From the NCBI RefSeq assembly GCF_000226095.1, contig NC_016473.1, positions 2,046,001 through 2,110,000 on the forward strand: 64,000 nt of DNA. Direction: 5' to 3'. The translations under genes were made by a program, and so were the position numbers. Source of the DNA: Thermothelomyces thermophilus ATCC 42464 (taxonomy: Eukaryota; Ascomycota; Sordariomycetes; Sordariales; Chaetomiaceae). The notes beneath the pieces are model-generated. The model had not been told where the DNA came from, did not search any database, and saw only the letters and a program-made list of their open reading frames with translations. Shown here piece after piece: positions 10,889-22,144 of this stretch (positions within the stretch are counted from its first letter, which is position 1; every line of letters starts with the position of its first letter).

Positions 10889-12048
10889 GGTGACGGGTTG
10901 TTGAGCTTTTGCAGGTGGTTCGAGAATCGGCTGGTGTTGAGGAAGTTGTGTGGAGAGAGAGAGAGGAGGTTGAGGAATTTGTTGCGGGAGGAGAGTCGGA
11001 CAAGAGGGGCACCCACGGAGGAGCTCGAGGGTGGGGTTGCCAAAAAAATAAACGCACATGCACAGGGCCAGACCCAGTGTTAGGTATCCATACATGAGAG
11101 AGAAGCTCCGGAATGGTACCCGAGCTCTCTGTTGTTGTTGTTGTTGCTGTTGTTGTTGGCCATCCGCCTTGACCGACGTTCCCCTCGGTTTCCGCTGTTT
11201 TGCTTCTTCCATCTTTGCGTCGGTTGACCAGCAATTTGGACCCGCGTAGGTTTCCAAGGGAAGTTTGACGAATCGACTCAAGACAACCTCCTACGGATCC
11301 GTAAACAATGCCCACTCTGCGCTGACGGTGGTCAATTGAAGGTAGATGCTCCAATAGTGAAGGTCTGTCGCTGATGACCTTTGCACAACGACGATGTCCT
11401 TGGGATATCGTGAGATTGAACAAGCTGTCCGTTAAACACTGACGTATCAATAATCCGTACATAGGTATCTGTACAGTACATACTGTAAACGATATTTACC
11501 ACTGTCTCCGCTGGTACCAGGATCACCCTCCAAGCCCCCGGATTTCAGACACGTTTGAGATCACTACGAGATCGTTTCTCTCCTCTGTGCTACTGAAGCG
11601 TTTAGTCTCAACTTCAACCAAGGCAACGACCTGTGGTTATGAAAGAACATGTATGCCCTAGATGGTTAGAATATGGTAATACTGCAGGTATTCAGTTATG
11701 AGATACTCCATATTCCATTTTGAGACAGACCGGATAAAGGGTGCTGATGGGTCTCAGGGGTCCAATTTGCGGGGCTGGCGCCCGCTGCAAGGTGGCCAAT
11801 CTGGGTTGCCAGCTTTCAACTAGAGATGGGTTAGCTTCCATTGATCTCGTGTAAACCAGACACCTTGAAACAAACACTGGTTCATTGTCGAACAACTATT
11901 GAGCACCTCGACGGCCCCGGAGGTCTCTCGATGAAGGCGACTGTGACATAACCGCCCTTTCTCCTTTCTTCTTTTTAGTTTTCCTAGATTTGGTCATCTT
12001 GATCAGCAATCGCGTCGTGCTGTAACAAGGGTCCCGAGGACGGCCAAC
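10889..12048. other. Divergent gap between NDK and glucosidase II alpha
   Basis: The NDK-proximal part is CT-rich on the minus strand, as expected of a 5' leader, and includes a (CAA/CAG)n tract at 11130-11158. Further out lie TAATCCGTACATA (11451-11463) and GTACAGTAC (11471-11479). No separate gene is supported. Confidence 0.65.
11130..11158 (-). repeat. (CAA/CAG)n tract upstream of NDK
   Basis: About ten CAA/CAG units on the minus strand, probably in the NDK leader. It would read as poly-Gln if the in-frame upstream ATG at 11281 were used. Confidence 0.9.
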
Positions 12049-15000
12049 ATGCACGTCCCAGGCCCATTGTCCTCGCGGTGGACGGCCTACCTTGGCCTGC
12101 TGTCCGCATTTTCTGCAGCATTTGCACCTGCAGGTGAGTCCCGCGAGCATCTGATGCCACCAGACGACCGAGTTGACGATAGTAGTCGCCGTCAAGGAGC
12201 ATGACTTCAAAAAGTGCCATCAATCGGGCTTTTGTAAGCGCAACCGCGAATTCGCCGACCACGCCCTCGCCACGAGCTCCTGGGCGTCACCCTACAATGT
12301 CGCACCAGATTCCGGATCGTTCAAAGATGGCCAGTACCAGGCTGTGATCTTGAAGACCACCAACAGCGGCGAGACGGTTTGGCTTCCCATTACCGTCTCT
12401 TTCCTTGAGTCTGGTACAGCGCGAGTCACGGTGGACGAAGAGAAGCGCCAGAAAGGAGAGATTGAGTTGCGCCATGGCAGCAAAGCGAGGAAAGAGCGCT
12501 ATAACGAGGCAGAGAAATGGGCCATTGTTGGAGGGATGACTTTGGACAAGGAGGCCAAGGTCGATTATGAGGACAAGACGCAGATTACCGTCAAGTACGG
12601 GCCAACCTCCAAGTTCGAGGCAACCATCAAATTCTCTCCCTTCAGCATCGACTTCAAGCGGGACGGCATCAGCCACGTCAAACTCAACGACCAGGGCCTC
12701 CTTAACATCGAGCACTGGAGGCCAAAGGTTGACAAACCGGAGCCCGAGAAGAAGGACGGCGATTCGACTGAAGAGAATAAGGCAGAGGAAGCAAAGGAGG
12801 AGCCCAAGGGAGAGGATGAGTCTACCTGGTGGGAGGAGACATTTGGCGGCAACACCGATACCAAGCCTCGCGGCCCGGAGAGCGTCGGTCTTGACATCTC
12901 CTTCGTCGGCTACGAACACGTCTACGGCATCCCCTCCCATGCCAGCTCGCTGTCGCTGAAGCAGACCCGTGGCGGCGAGGGCAACTACCAGGAGCCGTAC
13001 AGGATGTACAATGCTGACGTTTTCGAGTACATCCTCGATAGCCCAATGACTCTCTACGGCTCTATTCCTTTCATGCAGGCCCATCGTAAGGACTCGAGCG
13101 TGGGCGTTTTCTGGCTGAATGCCGCGGAGACGTGGGTTGACATCACCAAGGCGAAAGACTCCAAGAACCCGCTCTCTCTCGGCGGCAAGGCCAGGACCAA
13201 CACGCATACCCACTGGTTCTCCGAGAGCGGTCTGCTGGACGTTTTTGTCTTCCTCGGCCCGACGCCCAAGGATTTGACCGCCAGGTACGGTGAGCTCACT
13301 GGCACCACTGCAATGCCCCAGGAGTTCGCTCTCGGATACCATCAGTGCCGTTGGAACTACGTCTCGGACGAGGACGTAAGGGATGTGGACCGCAAGATGG
13401 ACAAGTTCAAGATGCCGTACGACGTCATTTGGCTCGACATCGAGTACACTGACGAGAAGAAGTACTTTACCTGGGACAAACACTCGTTTACAGACCCCAT
13501 CGGCATGGGCAAGCAGCTGGACAGTCACGGCAGGAAGCTGGTTACCATCATTGATCCGCACATCAAGAATACCGACAATTACCCCGTCGTGGCAGAGCTA
13601 AAGTCCAAGGAACTCGGCGTAAAGAACAAAGATGGCAACCTCTTCGAGGGCTGGTGCTGGCCAGGCTCGTCTCACTGGATCGACGCCTTCAGTCCGGCTG
13701 CGCGCGAGTGGTGGTCGTCGCTTTTCAAGTATGACAAATTCAAGGGCACCATGGAAAACACGTGGATCTGGAACGACATGAACGAGCCGTCGGTCTTTAA
13801 CGGTCCCGAAACCACGATGCCCAAGGACAACCTCCACGACGGAAACTGGGAACACCGCGACGTGCACAACCTGAATGGCCTGACGTTCCACAACGCGACC
13901 TACCATGCGCTCCTCACCCGGAAGCCCGGCGAGCTCCGCCGCCCGTTCGTGCTGACCCGGTCCTTCTTTGCCGGCTCGCAGCGGGTCGGCGCCATGTGGA
14001 CCGGCGACAACCAGGCTGCCTGGGACCACCTCAAGGCATCGATTCCCATGGTCCTCAGCCAGGGTATTTCGGGCTTCCCCTTCTCGGGCGCCGACGTCGG
14101 CGGCTTCTTTGGCAACCCGGAGAAGGAGCTTTTGACGCGGTGGTACCAAGCCGGCGCCTTCTACCCCTTCTTCCGGGGGCACGCGCACATTGATGCGCGA
14201 CGCCGCGAGCCATACCTCGCCGGCGAGCCGTACACGACCATCATCGCCGCGGCGCTTCGGCTGCGCTACAGCCTGCTGCCGTCGTGGTACACTGCGTTCC
14301 GGCACGCCCATCTGGACGGTACGCCCATTATCAAGCCCATGTTCTACACGCATCCGTCCGAGGAGGCCGGCCTCGCTATCGAGGACCAGTTCTTCGTCGG
14401 CAACACGGGCCTGCTCGCCAAGCCCGTCACGGAGAAGGAGAAGACGACGGTCGATGTGTGGATCCCCGACGGCGAGGTCTACTATGACTACTTTACGTAC
14501 CAGGTCATCCCGACAGTCAAGGGCAAGACGGTCACGCTGGATGCGCCGATGGAGAAGATCCCGCTGCTGATGCGCGGCGGGCACGTGTTTGCGCGCCGCG
14601 ACGTGCCGCGGCGCTCGAGCGCGCTCATGCGCTGGGACGACTACACGCTCGTCGTGACGGTGCCGCGGGAAAACAAGGTCGCCGAGGGCGACCTGTACGT
14701 CGACGACGGAGACTCGTTTGAGTACCAGAACGGCCAGTACATCCACCGCCGGTTCGTCTACGACGGCGCGGCCAAGAGCCTCAGCTCGGTGGATGCCGAG
14801 GGCCGCGACGCGGCCTCGATCCGGGAGGGCGCGTGGATGAAGCAGATGCGCTCCGTGGGCGTGGGCAAGATCGTGGTGGTCGGCGCGCCGGCCAGCTGGG
14901 CGGGCAAGAAGAGCGTCAAGGTAGAGAGCGAGGGCAAGGTCTGGGAGGCCAGGATGGAGTTTACGCCTGCTGGGCAGGGCAGAGCCGCGTTCGCGGTGAT

Positions 15001-15049
15001 CAAGAAGGTGGGCGTGAGGATCGGGGCGGATTGGAAGGTCGAGTTTTGA
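12049..15049 (+). CDS. Glucosidase II alpha subunit (GH31)
   Basis: A 983-aa ER glucosidase that trims the two inner alpha-1,3-linked glucoses from N-glycans during calnexin-cycle quality control. Exon 1 (12049-12133) encodes a signal peptide (AYLGLLSAFSAAFA); intron 12134-12182 (an alternative acceptor at 12185 would drop one Val), then one long exon to TGA 15047-15049. The mature N-terminus has the family CxxSGFCKRNR motif. GH31 hallmarks: WLDIEYTD, catalytic nucleophile in WIWNDMNEPSVF (about D560), acid/base in WTGDNQAAW (about D637), SGFPFSGADVGGFFG and GHAHIDARRREPY. A Lys/Glu-rich acidic insertion lies near residues 205-240. There is no HDEL-type signal, as expected, since retention comes from the beta subunit. 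The N-terminal exon is essential: reading only the long exon would miss the ATG and signal peptide. Confidence 0.97.
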
Positions 15050-16165
15050 TTTCCACCACTGGGCTTGTGCGTATTTTTGTTGGAGTAGGTTCTCTCTCTC
15101 GTATTATTCGACTTTTTGTTTTGGGCCCCGTTATGTCGGTCATGGTGGAGCCTCGCAAGCATCCTGTTTTCGAACCCAAGGTGGTACATACAGTACCTTT
15201 GACATGTTGATGCCACGCAGGTGCTTGTTGATATTCTGAGCCCTACTAAGATGTTGCCTCGTTCATGCTGTGCGACCTCGTAACGGCTGTGGTTTTGCCT
15301 AATCATCGGTTGTCGACAGCGGCGAGGCGCAGCGTGGACATGCATGGTTGGAACTCAGTGACCGATATATTGCAATCACTGGCACCATGATTGATCCAAG
15401 TTCTGTTATGTTCGTACAAAGTATCCCATTACAAGTCCTATACATTTCTCCTTGCAGCCCTGAGATCCTAGCGCAATTGGGGGGTAGCGGAAGTATGCAT
15501 ATATGTACAGTACATACAAGTAGAGGCAAGATTTCCTGGTGCCCTATCACGCGGCTTGGACTTGGGAACTGCGAGTGCTGTAGGGCGCGCTGTTGGGCGA
15601 TCTGCTGTGCAATGCCGCGGCGGCTGTGCAAGCCATGTTCGTGTTTAACTATCGATAACTGAATTGTGGAATGCAGTGGGGGGTGTGCAAGGTATGTCAG
15701 TGGCGGATCGGGACCACCCTTCAATTTCCCCTGACCCGATACGCCCGGCTGTCGCGGTGATGTGGTGCGGCCTGGGAAATGTGACGCTGATGCGTGGCGT
15801 TGGCATGTTCCGGTTTGATTCTTGGGTTGGATGCGAGTGCACGCCTGACGCCAGCTCGCAGCGGGAATCCGGTTGATTGGATCACAGCTCGAGTTTCGAG
15901 GTATGTCCCTGCCTGAAGCGGAGAGTCTTTAAAGGGGTTGAACCGCCACTCTGCCGTTTGTTTCTTGGTCTTCGCTGTGTCTCTGATCGGCAAAAGGGGC
16001 GACGATCTGCCAACTTACCCCCTCCTCTCCATACACCATCATTGTTGGATGTCGTTTAGACATTCCACTTCCCGCTCGTTTATCCTCTTTTGATTCTGGC
16101 TTACTCAAAGTCTCCCTCCCTACCGTCACCATCAAGAGGCACATTCCCCTTGATTTTACGTTGAC
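15050..16165. other. Intergenic gap between glucosidase II alpha and G1-like gene
   Basis: Contains a TGTACAGTACATA word (15503-15515) within a TATGCATATATG stretch, and a pyrimidine-rich leader before 16166 (about 16010-16130). Scattered short frames look like noise. Nothing else seen. Confidence 0.6.
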
Positions 16166-17089
16166 ATGAAGCCCACTGTCCTTTTCACACTCCTGGCCAG
16201 CGGTGCCTACGCAGCCGCGACGCCCGCCATTCCAGGTTACTCACCCCGTACCCGCGGCATGAACCCGCACCATCACGCCCCCCTCCGCCTCCTCCACACC
16301 TTTACCCCCATCAGCACCTCCGGCAAGAGCTTCCGCCTCCTCGCGTCCTCCACAGAATCCACCAAAGGCGGGGCGATTCTTGGGCTCCCGGACAACGACC
16401 TGTCCACCGTCCGCACGACAATCCGTATCCCCGCGGCCAAGATGCCCACGGCGGGCCCGACGGCCAACAACACAGTCGGCGAGTATGCCGCGTCCTTCTG
16501 GGTGGGCATCGACAGCGCTACCGACGCCTGCGGGGCCGGCGGCTCGCTGCGCGCCGGGGTGGACATCTTCTGGGACGGCACGCTCGGCGGACAGCAGACC
16601 CCGTTCGCGTGGTACCAGGGGCCCGGGCAGGCCGACGTAGTCGGGTTTGGCGGCGGGTTCCCCGTCGGGGAGGGGGACCTGGTGCGGCTCACGCTCGAGG
16701 CGGGACCTGCGGGCGGGGAGGAGATCGCGGTGGTGGCCGAGAACTTTGGGCGGAACGTGACCCGTGCCGACGAGGGCGCTGTACCGGTCAGGAAGGTGCG
16801 GAAGGTGCTGCCGGCGGAGGCGGGCGGGCAGAAGCTGTGCCGCGGCGAGGCCGCCTGGATGGTCGAGGACTTTCCGCTCCAGGGCCGGCCCGAATTCCCA
16901 ACGGCGCTGGCCAACTTTACGAGCGTCACGTTTAACACCGGGATCACGCTCGACGATGGAACGGAGAAAGATCTCACAGGCGCCGAAGTACTGGATATCC
17001 AACTCGAAGCGCAGGGCGGACGATTGACGAGCTGTGAGGTGGTTGATGATAGGAACGTAAAGTGCGCAAGGGTGGTGGGCGACAACTAA
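16166..17089 (+). CDS. Secreted G1 (eqolisin)-like protein, probably catalytically altered
   Basis: A single exon of 307 aa with a signal peptide (MKPTVLFTLLASGAYAAATPA) and a G1/A4 peptidase fold. Family landmarks: FWVGID, GVDIF, FAWY and WMVEDF, followed by a closing beta-strand region with FTSVTFNTG. Known eqolisins are acid endopeptidases using a Gln-Glu dyad. The Glu is present (about E234 in WMVEDF). The Gln expected in the (L)QTGVD motif is Arg here (SLRAGVD, about R129), and the AWYEWYP motif is reduced to AWYQGPG. It may therefore be a pseudo-peptidase, lectin-like binder or inhibitor. Length and pre-pro organisation otherwise fit the family. There is no intron, and two possible N-glycosylation sites (NNT, NVT) are visible. 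Confidence 0.85.
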   Translation: MKPTVLFTLLASGAYAAATPAIPGYSPRTRGMNPHHHAPLRLLHTFTPISTSGKSFRLLASSTESTKGGAILGLPDNDLSTVRTTIRIPAAKMPTAGPTANNTVGEYAASFWVGIDSATDACGAGGSLRAGVDIFWDGTLGGQQTPFAWYQGPGQADVVGFGGGFPVGEGDLVRLTLEAGPAGGEEIAVVAENFGRNVTRADEGAVPVRKVRKVLPAEAGGQKLCRGEAAWMVEDFPLQGRPEFPTALANFTSVTFNTGITLDDGTEKDLTGAEVLDIQLEAQGGRLTSCEVVDDRNVKCARVVGDN

Positions 17090-17811
17090 TAGATGCAGTT
17101 GGTTCTGTTAAGTAATGTCTTAATGTATGAACGAGTAGCGGGGTGTAATTAATCATTTTGCAACGATTATTAGAGCGCAAGGATACTATAAATAACTGGT
17201 AGTAATTTGGAAGAATATGATGGCCCTCCGGAAGGTACTAGGCTTGAAATCAAATATAACTGTAGAAAAGAAAGAGAGACAACACAACGGAGAAAATAAT
17301 CGGATAACACTATACACGGACAGACAAAGACTTTGACACTAAGTTCGATTGAATCCCCTGAACTGTTAATCTACTCTGGCCTTTTCGCATATTGCGTAGC
17401 ATTGCTGCCTAATAGCTCTCCAAGTAAGAAGGAGCAACCCAGGAAGATTTAAATTTTCCATTGACCGCGTTCTCCATTGACCGCGGGGCATCAGTGTCTG
17501 ATTATTCGTTTTTCTGCACATCCAGAAAGACTCTGCAGCCCCATTTCCTATCAGCTTATGCCTCTCCTGGCCGATTTGGAGACCTCTACTGCCGAGATAG
17601 TGTGGCGGTGCATATCCAATCATGTAGCGTGTGGCTTGTGAGTCAGTCCTGTGGCATTGTGCTCTCGGCGCCAAGTGCCCGGAACCAAGCTGCCGCCGGT
17701 CCGTGCACTCAGGTTCAATCGCCGACGATACCACGAACGAGCAACACGAGCGACTCGCCCCGGTGATACCTTAACTTCAAGACCACATCGAATCGTTTAA
17801 CACAGCCCGCC
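17090..17811. other. Intergenic gap before NDUFS5 gene
   Basis: AT-rich just after the G1-like gene (17100-17340), then ordinary sequence leading to the NDUFS5 start. No gene or repeat of note. Confidence 0.6.
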
Positions 17812-18279
17812 ATGGCCTCAGGATACGGCTTGAACGGGGGTAAGTGTTCTCGCGCGACTCAATGGCTCAAACAATGCACAAAATTCGCATTTCCGCTGAT
17901 TGTCTCGTCGCAGGCCCGTCCCGCTGCTTTCCCTTCTGGCAGGAGCTGCTTTCGTGCTACGTTATCAACGGTGCCGAGGAAGATGGCGCGGGCAAGCGAA
18001 AGTGTGTGCCCGCGATGGAGGACTACTACGAATGCCTGCACCACCGGAAAGAGGTCCGCCGCCCCTCGTCGAACCTTTGTCTCACAAATCTCTCGCACAG
18101 CCCTGGCTGACCCGTCTTGCTTTGCTCTACAGGCTGCAAGGGTAAAGATGCTACAAGCTGCCTACCGACAGTCCGAAGCCAAGAAGCTGCAGGAGAATCC
18201 CCCAACGGCTGGCCAAATACGGAATCTTGGGTTGCTAGACAAGGAGGAGGATACCAAGAAGGTGCTGGGGTCGAGCTAG
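17812..18279 (+). CDS. NADH:ubiquinone oxidoreductase 15 kDa subunit (NDUFS5-like)
   Basis: Three exons (17812-17839, 17914-18053, 18133-18279) give a 104-aa protein beginning MASGYGLNGGPSRCFPFW. Two CX9C motifs (C-FPFWQELLS-C and C-VPAMEDYYE-C) form the CHCH fold typical of complex I accessory subunits imported through the Mia40 disulfide relay into the mitochondrial intermembrane space. The YECLHHRKE motif matches the fungal NDUFS5 family. Intron 1 has donor GTAAGT; intron 2 has the weaker donor GTCCGC, but its acceptor CTCTACAG is good and both phases agree. The C-terminus ends LLDKEEDTKKVLGSS. Length fits the fungal family. Confidence 0.93.
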   Translation: MASGYGLNGGKCSRATQWLKQCTKFAFPLIVSSQARPAAFPSGRSCFRATLSTVPRKMARASESVCPRWRTTTNACTTGKRSAAPRRTFVSQISRTALADPSCFALQAARVKMLQAAYRQSEAKKLQENPPTAGQIRNLGLLDKEEDTKKVLGSS

Positions 18280-18779
18280 AGCACTGCCGACAGAACTGCG
18301 ATTGCCATCCAATTCTGTGCATATTTGGATGCCCATTGGCGTCTTATCTTGAAGAGGCTGTGATGTTGCCGAAACTGAATGACTGTTATTCTTAGGCGAG
18401 CCACGCCAGTCAATGGGTGTAGAGTGCCCTGCAACCGAGTGCTGCGCGGAATAGGTCCTCTTGTTACCCCAGTTATTTCATACCCTCAAAGGACCCTCAG
18501 CGGCTGGAGGCAACGCTCTTGGGGAGCTCCGGATGCTGAACTGCAGTTCGCCGGTGGCATCTGGAATCGGCGGCATCAGGCCATTTATCCGATGTGCCTT
18601 CCCCGGTCCGCCAGTCACTGCCACGGCCGCCTTTGCTCGGGCAGTTGTTTCCCCCAACCCAAATTTATCCTCACCCACTCTAGGCTTGCTTCGGGCCTTT
18701 TTCATCATCACTTCTGTATTCAACTTCGCTGTCAATGCTCTCCGGTCGCAGTTGGTTGTCCTCGCTGAAACAACACAAA
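18280..18779. other. Gap between NDUFS5 and unknown conserved gene
   Basis: No supported gene. The frame of the next gene is open some way upstream (a start at 18735 is possible), but a start at 18780 fits better. Confidence 0.5.
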
Positions 18780-20608
18780 ATGCCATGTCTCCGCGGCGTC
18801 GAGCTTTCGCTGACCACGATACCTTCTAACGAGCCGATTCCCGAATACCCACACCCGGAAGGTACATCGGCTCGGCTCCTAGGTACTCTCTTGAGCGGCC
18901 AAAACGGTCAGGCTTCACAGCGCAAGACCGGTCCGACGGTGGCCGTTTACATACCGTCGGTTCCAGGTAAGTTAACTCCGTTCCATGCCACCCGAGGCAC
19001 TCGTGCAGCAAGGGCAGCCTGATTATTTTAGGTTCTTCATTTGCCATTGATTATAGCATCAACACTGCGCCATCTACTCCCTGCAAGTACGTTTTCTTCC
19101 GGCTCTACATGAACGGCCGTCCCATTGCCGCTTGGGGAATCGATCCGGTCGTTCGACTGAAGGGGAAGGTTACCAAGTCCCTATGGGTACCCTCTGAGCT
19201 CTACCATGGCCAGGTCGGATTCGAAGGTCGCAACTTTGTGTTCCTACCTGGTCAGGAGCACAAGTCTGTCGCCGAGGACGGCGGCCTTATCGAGATCCAG
19301 GTATTCCGGGCGAGAGAGAGACGTGCTCGCGCACCTAGGTTGGAAGAGTTTAGGCATCGGGAGAGTTACGGAATTGCGTGAGTATTTTGCGATAGTTCTC
19401 AGGTTTCTCCTACTCATCATCGATTTGTGCTTGCTAGCATACCCAGTGTTGGCCTCGTTGATCAGCCGCAAGATGCCTGTTTCTATGACTGGCATCTGCT
19501 TGATGCAAAGGACTCACCTTTTGCCACCTTCCGGTTTCATTATCGCTCCTTGAACAACCTCAAAGAGCTGAATCTCATTCCCGAAACCGAACTCGAGCTT
19601 CTCTGCTCCGTTTCTCCAAAGGTTCTTCGCATTCTTGCCAACGCACAAGAGGATGAAGAGTCACTAGACGACACATCGGAGAGCAGGTCATTCCGGTCGG
19701 ATAACACGGACGAAGCCGTGTTTCACGAGCGTAGCAGAGGGGTGACAGTTTTGGGAAACTTGGAGTCAGCAGGTTACCACCTCAAAAGCCCACCAGAGCT
19801 CTTTCCAGTCATATCGTCCAATGCCAAAGTCCCTCAGCCGAGCAAGGCGCTCCGCGACGCATATCTCGAGTCCTATCTGCAGCGCCCTCTCCCGCAGCTT
19901 CCCTCGGAGGAGCCCAATCGGCGCTCAAGACGGTCTTCTGCAGCATCGGCAACGTCGGCTACATCGGCTACTCCGTCGATAACGCCTTCGCTTCTGCGAG
20001 ATCTGGAGGAAGATTCTCTCGACCTCGAGGAAGTCGACATTGGGATTGCACGAGTTGTTCAGCTTGCCCCCTCTGAGTCAGCCACTGATCTCGTTGGGGA
20101 TGAGAATTCCGGTTCGGTTAACTATTCCGTATCTGATTATGAGACGTCTCCAAAGTCCCAAGGTGATTCCTTTCCGGTAGAGGAGAGGATGTCACCCGGT
20201 CGCTACTTACCCACAACTGGCAGCGGACTCGACCGCGGCATTGCTCTTTTCACACCGCCCAAGCGAACAGTCATTTCCAGCGAACCGAAGAATGAGGAGT
20301 CATTGCCAGGGTGTTTTGCATCCCATCACCATCTCCCGTGCTTTGAGACCGCAGCGTTGGGTGAGCTGGAACGGCGGGGTGCGAGACGATCTCCTAATCG
20401 CGCAGGGCATGTTGACGTTGCTGCCCGTCCCGAATCCAGTCCACAGGCGGGCAAGGGCCACGGCAAGTCGCTCTTCGCCGGGCTGCGCAGGAAGAAAAGC
20501 ATTGGGTCGCCGAGTAAGCTGGGTTTGTCTAGGCCGGGCAATGGCGGAAGCATTGTTCAGCGTGCTACGGGAAGCCGGATCTGGCCATGTCCGGGCCCGG
20601 ATGACTAG
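18780..20608 (+). CDS. Conserved fungal protein of unknown function
   Basis: Three exons (18780-18966, 19032-19377, 19438-20608) join in frame to 567 aa. The first 230 residues look folded, with motifs such as YPHPEG, VAVYIPSVPGSSFAIDYSI, YVFFRLYMNGRPIAAWG, EGRNFVFLPGQE and CFYDWHLLDAKDSPFATFRFHYRS. I recall this kind of N-terminal beta-rich region from uncharacterised ascomycete proteins but cannot name a domain. The C-terminal half is Ser/Pro/Glu-rich and probably disordered, ending in basic patches (LRRKKSIGSPSK). No signal peptide, membrane segment or catalytic motif is visible. An alternative ATG at 18735 would add 15 residues (MLSGRSWLSSLKQHK). Function cannot be assigned from sequence; a cytosolic or nuclear adaptor is only a guess. 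Confidence 0.82.
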
Positions 20609-20889
20609 CCGCTACTTTCGTTTCCCTACGACCATCCCTCTCCTTATCCGAACGATCTATAACGGTGAAGCGACAGACGTGGATTACCACATTAGCCGCT
20701 CGTTTTGATAAAGGCGCCAGACAGGGATTCAGCTAAGGCGAGAGTATTAATATTTGCGTTCGAGCAGAAGAGCGGTCTGAGCATAAGTTTCGAGACGGGA
20801 CAGAGTACCTTCGTCTCCTAGGTATCAGTATCTTGAACGCCGAGGATGTGGCCATGTCGTCTCTCTCTAGTGTCACTCAGAAATGGTAT

Positions 20890-22144
20890 TTACCACCATT
20901 TCTCAAATAAGACCCTCTTCTGGTCCATGCCAAAACCCTCTGGCGACACTAACGCCTCGACAAAATCATCAGTCATGCGCGGCACGCCGCAGATGTAGAT
21001 GACTGTGGCTCCCTTGTTCTTTCCAACAGCTTCTTGCACGTCCCTTACCGTCATCCTCTTCCTAGAGAACGGAACTAGATCTGCACCGCCATTACAACTC
21101 ACTACACCCTGTCTCTCCGCCTCTTGTGCTCCGCTGCCAGCGAATACGCCCCCGGTAAGGAACAGCTTCAACCGGCCCTTGACCCTTCCGCTCCGAAACA
21201 GCCGCGCGACCCGTTCCAGGAAGAGTATCCCACTCCCGGACACAGCGCCGGAGTCTTGCTCCTCCTCCCCGCCGCGCGGGTCCCTCACGCTGTACAGCAC
21301 CTCCACCTCGAGATCCGCCCACCGGCTGCCGCCCCCCGCTGCCGCCGCCTGCTCGCCTATCCAGACGAGCATGCTTACTAGCGGGTTGATGCCCATCCCG
21401 CCGGCGACGAACACGGCCTTGCGCAGGGAGGAGAGCAAGGGGGGCGGCAGGGCCGGGGGGAAGACGAAGCTGCCGCCGACGCGGACGCGGACGGGGCTGT
21501 GGAGGAGGCGAGTGCGGGGGAGAAAGAGGTAGGCGGCGGCGGGGTTCTGCGGCGAGTGCTGGATCGCGAGCTCGATGTACGCGCTTGCTTCGCCTTTTCC
21601 TTCTCCTTCGTCTCCTTCTTTCGCATCTTCTTCGACATTTCCTACTGGGGGTTGAAGAGGGTGGTTGGGGTCATGGCTGGGGTCGGGGGTGTGTCTTCTT
21701 CTTCTTCTGGGCGAGGCTGCAGAGGGGGAGGAGGTGATGGTGAAGCCGCCTGGTTTGGTGACCCCGGCTTCTGGGGGTGGGTAGAGGTCCACCCATTGAC
21801 CGGGGAGGAACTGGAATTAGGTTTGTAACGTTGAACACAGGTCGGTGAAGAGGGGATGAGGGGAAGAAGAGAGTGAAGGCGAGAAGGTGGGGAACTTACG
21901 GTTATGTTGTCATCTGGGGGGATGGCAAGGCGGAAGATGCGAACGGTCGGGGAGAATTGGGTGATGCGGGAGATGGTGAGGGTATGCAGGGACTGATATG
22001 GGAGTCAGGCCGGCCGCAAAGGGAAAACGGGATGGAATGAGTTGGAGGGAGGAAAGGGAGGGGCAGACGAGGGTTAGGGGAAGGGAAACAAACGGTGTCG
22101 CGTGGCTCATGGGCCGTTCGCTCGATATGGCTTTGGTTGCCCAT
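20890..22144 (-). CDS. FAD/NAD(P)-binding oxidoreductase, OXNAD1-like
   Basis: Three exons (22144-22094, 21992-21900, 21810-20890), all phase 0, give 354 aa. Residues 20-60 form the start of a ferredoxin-reductase-type FAD barrel (ITQFSPTVRIFRLAIPP, FLPGQWVDLY), with GGFTITSSPS where classical members have RxYS. The NAD-binding half shows FVAGGMGINPLVSMLVW and the terminal nucleotide-binding strand VIYICGVPRMTDDFVEAL, ending VLFEKWW. This layout fits OXNAD1 (oxidoreductase NAD-binding domain protein 1), a probable mitochondrial flavoprotein of undefined substrate. Low-complexity basic and acidic segments are inserted after the FAD motif (SPRRRRRHTPDPS and a Glu/Lys-rich stretch). Exon 1 encodes only 17 residues and supplies the ATG; without it the start is lost. 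Confidence 0.88.

Noticed and set aside
12287-14746. Two long minus-strand frames (424 and 382 codons) within glucosidase II alpha
   Set aside because: Shadows of GH31 codons; the sense frame has all catalytic motifs.
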